Assembly (NCBI GenBank): GCA_038745585.1
Contig: JBCDLH010000005.1
Span: 124,001-188,000, forward strand
Reading direction: 5' to 3'
DNA from: HLUCCA09 sp038745585
GTDB lineage: Bacteria > Pseudomonadota > Alphaproteobacteria > Rhodobacterales > Rhodobacteraceae
Length of the DNA stretch: 64,000 nt
Part shown: in pieces, positions 61,375-64,000 of the stretch
How positions within the stretch are numbered: position 1 is the stretch's first letter
Layout of the letters: the number at the start of each line of letters is the position of its first letter
Program-made: the position numbers and the translations under genes
Notes under the pieces: generated by a model
The model's database searches: none
What the model saw: only the letters and a program-made list of their open reading frames with translations
What the model was told of the DNA's origin: nothing

Positions 61375-63831
61375 ATGAAACTCTCCACGCTGCTCGCAAT
61401 CGTGTTTTTGCTCATTGGCGGAATGCTTGCCTTTATGGGCGGCATTGCGGCTGTAGGCGCACTGGCGGACCTCCGCGACATCCGTCGAACCGCCGCTTTG
61501 GCGAGCGCTGGGGCGACCGCTGTCAGTGCGACGGTCGCTATGTCGCTCGAACGTAGCGTGGTCCAAGTCGCGCTCGCATTTCCCGATCCGATCCCGGAGC
61601 CGTTCCGCGAGATCGTGACCGAGCAACGCCGGACGGCGGATGCGGGCCTCGCCGATGCGTTGGGCCAGGTGCAAAACGCGCAATTCCTCTCGACGGCACC
61701 GGATTACACGGCGCAGACCGAGGCGAGCCTTGGCCGTGTCGCGACCATGCGAGCCGAGATTGACGCCTTGCTCGCTCTGCCTCGCGTGGAGCGCGACGCC
61801 GCGCGCGCCAACGCCCTTCCGTTCGAGCTCAAGGAAGAGGTCGTCAACCTTCGGAATGCGACTGATCTCTTGCGCAACCGCGTCGGTGCCTCGACCACGG
61901 TCGCAGGCACGCTCCACAGTATTCAGATGCGTTCTTGGGATGTGCGAGAATTTGGCGGGCGCGCACGAACCTATCTTGCGATTGCAACCCTCAACGGCGA
62001 GACGATCAGCGCCGTCGATCTTGCTCAAATGAAGCTCGACAAGGTCCGCGCTGAAGAAGCCTGGGACTCGCTGCGCAACAGCATGTTTGGCGTCGACGGC
62101 CTGCCCGCGCCACTCTTGCGCGAGATCGATGCCGCGGAAGAGCTCTACTTTGGGAGCTATATGGCGCTGGTACGCGAGATTGAAGCGATCTCGCAAAGTA
62201 CGCCGCCCGGCGAAGCCCCCGCCTACCCGCTCGCCTTTCCAGCGTTCTTCGAGCAATCGAATGCGGCGCTCGGCGCCATGGAGACGTTGTCGCAAAACAG
62301 TGGCGACGCATTGATCGCCTATTGGCAGGATCGCCAGAGCAGTGCCTGGGCGATCGCCATCGGAAGCGTCGGGGTTGCCGCCTTCGCCCTGCTGGGCCTC
62401 GCGCTGATCCACCGCCTCTTGACGGTCCGTGTTGTCGGCTTGCTCGGCGCGGCCACGCGGATCCTCACGTGCCTCTCCAAGGGTGATCTTGATATCGAGA
62501 TCCGCCGCAAGCGGCCCGAACTCCGCGAGATCCAAGATCTCTTCGCGACCGTCGCGGCCTTCCGTACGGCGCTGCTCGACGCAAGAGAGCTCGAGGCGGA
62601 AAACCAGCGCGCGGCCGCGCGACAGAAGCAGGCCGATGCACAGCAGGCCGAACTCGAACGCGACCTTGCCACACAGCGCCAGACCGCCGCCGAGAAACAG
62701 GTCGCCGAGACCGAGGCGCGCCAAGCCCGGGAACGGCAGGCCGCCACCGAGATCGCCGCCGTTGTGGAGGCATGTGCAGCGGGCGATTTCTCTCGCCGGC
62801 TTGACACCAAAGACAAAGACGGGATCTTTCGCGAGATCTGCGCCGGCATGAACCGGATCGGCGAAGCCGCCGATACCGGTCTCGGTGCTGTCCGCACCGC
62901 GCTCGACCGGATGGCGGCGGGCGATTTCGGACACCGGATGCCCGACACGCTCGACGGCGTCTTCTCCGAGATCGCCCATGCCGTCAACGAGACGAGCGAC
63001 AGCCTGACCGAAGCGCTCGCGCGGATTTCGGCGTCCGCATCGCGGGTCGATGCCTCGTCCCTCGAAATCGCCGGCTCGACCGAGGACCTCTCGCACCGCA
63101 CCGAAAAGAACGCAGCCAGCATTCAGGAAACCGCGTCTGAACTCGACCAGATGACCCAGGCGATCGGCACGGCGACCACGGCAGCGGAGACCGCCCGCAG
63201 CGCCATTGAGCACATCGCCGAAATGGCGCGCGACGGCAACGACGTCATCGCCGAGACGGTGAGCGCCATCGACAAGATCCAATCGTCGTCCGAGGAGATC
63301 AGCAAAGTCTTGAAACTGATCGACGACATCGCGTTCCAGACCAATCTTCTGGCGCTGAATGCCGGGGTCGAGGCCGCCCGCGCGGGCGATGCCGGGCGCG
63401 GTTTTGCCGTTGTGGCCTCTGAGGTGCGCGCGCTTGCGCAACGCTCCTCGGAGGCCGCGCAAGAGATCGCAGGCCTCGTGGAGACGTCCGCCGGCAATGT
63501 CAGCACGGGGGTTGAGCTCGTGCACCGCTCCGGCGCATCTCTGAAAAAAATCGTGGCCGGCGTCGAGGATGCGACGGTCAAGATCCACGACATCGCCTCA
63601 GCCGCGCGCGAGACCTCTATCGGCATCTCCGAGATCTCGAAGGCGACGACCGCGCTCGACCGCGACACACAACAAAGCACGACGGTCTTCCGCGAAACGA
63701 CCCACGCTGTGCAAGCTCTTCGCGACGAAGCGTCGAGCCTCTACAGCGCCGTGGCCGCCTTCCGCCTCCGAGCACAAGCGGGTGCCAGCGGGACCGCGAC
63801 CACCGCACAACCCGAACGATTGGCGGGTTAG
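61375..63831 (+). CDS. Methyl-accepting chemotaxis protein
   Basis: 818 residues. TM1 about 5-27, a large periplasmic helical sensor of about 290 residues, TM2 about 322-345, HAMP, a long coiled coil with Gln/Ala/Glu-rich repeats (about 395-460), two further HAMP-like units (VEACAAGDFSRRL, LDRMAAGDFGHRM), and a signalling hairpin IDDIAFQTNLLALNAGVEAA at about 648-667. It senses a periplasmic ligand and controls CheA. No CheR-binding pentapeptide ends the protein. No che genes are nearby. Confidence 0.94.
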   Translation: MKLSTLLAIVFLLIGGMLAFMGGIAAVGALADLRDIRRTAALASAGATAVSATVAMSLERSVVQVALAFPDPIPEPFREIVTEQRRTADAGLADALGQVQNAQFLSTAPDYTAQTEASLGRVATMRAEIDALLALPRVERDAARANALPFELKEEVVNLRNATDLLRNRVGASTTVAGTLHSIQMRSWDVREFGGRARTYLAIATLNGETISAVDLAQMKLDKVRAEEAWDSLRNSMFGVDGLPAPLLREIDAAEELYFGSYMALVREIEAISQSTPPGEAPAYPLAFPAFFEQSNAALGAMETLSQNSGDALIAYWQDRQSSAWAIAIGSVGVAAFALLGLALIHRLLTVRVVGLLGAATRILTCLSKGDLDIEIRRKRPELREIQDLFATVAAFRTALLDARELEAENQRAAARQKQADAQQAELERDLATQRQTAAEKQVAETEARQARERQAATEIAAVVEACAAGDFSRRLDTKDKDGIFREICAGMNRIGEAADTGLGAVRTALDRMAAGDFGHRMPDTLDGVFSEIAHAVNETSDSLTEALARISASASRVDASSLEIAGSTEDLSHRTEKNAASIQETASELDQMTQAIGTATTAAETARSAIEHIAEMARDGNDVIAETVSAIDKIQSSSEEISKVLKLIDDIAFQTNLLALNAGVEAARAGDAGRGFAVVASEVRALAQRSSEAAQEIAGLVETSAGNVSTGVELVHRSGASLKKIVAGVEDATVKIHDIASAARETSIGISEISKATTALDRDTQQSTTVFRETTHAVQALRDEASSLYSAVAAFRLRAQAGASGTATTAQPERLAG

Positions 63832-63870
63832 GCGGGAACCTCCGCAACCCAATCCGCAGGGACGATTGCA

Positions 63871-64000
63871 CTACCCGCCGGTTGTCGGAACCGGCGGCGA
63901 TGGGCGCACCATCGGCACGTCATTTGAGCTCAGATCGCACGGAAACAGGCCGGGTGCGGCGACCGCAATCACCCGTCCCGCAATCGGCGCAAAAGCCGCG
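63871..64000 (-). CDS. C-terminal fragment of a probable M81/MlrC-family metallopeptidase
   Basis: The minus strand is open from the window edge to a TAG at 63871, giving AAFAPIAGRVIAVAAPG.. followed by LFPCDLSSNDVPMVRPSPPV. This resembles the end of microcystinase C (MlrC, DUF1485/M81) proteins, which have F-PIA--I--V--PG and a final RRP-W-P-type segment. Only 42 residues are visible, so the call rests on this short similarity. Confidence 0.5.
   Translation of the reverse strand, partial: AAFAPIAGRVIAVAAPGLFPCDLSSNDVPMVRPSPPVPTTGG

Noticed and set aside
61357..63588. 743-codon open frame on the minus strand
   Set aside because: It is exactly antisense to the chemoreceptor, whose domains are unmistakable. 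Long antisense frames are common in GC-rich sequence; the translation shows no domain.

Overview
The window is GC-rich, densely coding alphaproteobacterial DNA. The gene content points to the Roseobacter group of Rhodobacteraceae: a valine-degradation block, Lon/Tgt/MoaA/UvrA/LpdA housekeeping genes, TRAP and TctCBA uptake systems, taurine and histidine catabolism, a LuxI/LuxR pair and an AioA-like molybdoenzyme cluster. No species can be named from the sequence alone. I see no CRISPR array, rRNA operon or intact insertion sequence. There is one tRNA (Asn).

Layout. 1-2.7 kb: 3' part of a valine-degradation operon (acyl-CoA dehydrogenase, 3-hydroxyisobutyryl-CoA hydrolase, mmsB) with ATGA-type overlaps. 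2.7-9.5 kb, minus strand: lpdA, an exported protein, an MFS carrier, uvrA and a DUF924 protein. 10-20.4 kb: an EnvZ-like kinase, an MBL hydrolase, tRNA-Asn, lon with a clear terminator, tgt, a RimB-RimK-like fusion, SufT, an acetyltransferase and moaA. 20.5-22.6 kb: a lipoprotein and a secreted metzincin-like/DUF4214 protein with a damaged zinc site. 22.8-30.2 kb: a complete five-step histidine degradation locus, hutIHGU (minus) diverging from hutF (plus), with the repressor hutC and a palindrome between hutI and hutF.

30.3-35.8 kb: tauR diverging from tpa and a dimethylglycine-dehydrogenase-like gene, with TauR-type direct repeats between them. 36.4-39.6 kb: tctCBA (minus). 40.1-45.1 kb: dctPQM, a tandem OsmC protein and a BKACE enzyme (plus). 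45.2-54.0 kb (minus): two di-heme peroxidases, a pseudoazurin, a Rieske subunit, an AioA-like molybdopterin subunit, a HEAT-repeat protein and a DUF2478 protein. I read this as an iodate reductase (Idr) operon rather than arsenite oxidase, with three extra genes. A hybrid histidine kinase and an OmpR-type regulator, divergent from each other, lie just upstream.

58.2-60.6 kb: an acyl-homoserine-lactone synthase (luxI type), a full LuxR, and a divergent paralogue that keeps the ligand-binding domain but has no DNA-binding domain. 61.4-63.8 kb: a large chemoreceptor. The window ends inside a probable M81 (MlrC) metallopeptidase gene on the minus strand.

Most unusual items: the extended Idr operon, the LuxR paralogue without HTH, the Tpa plus demethylase-like pair under a TauR-type operator, a dispersed intergenic repeat present twice (15.35-15.59 kb and 36.15-36.40 kb), and the degenerate metzincin.
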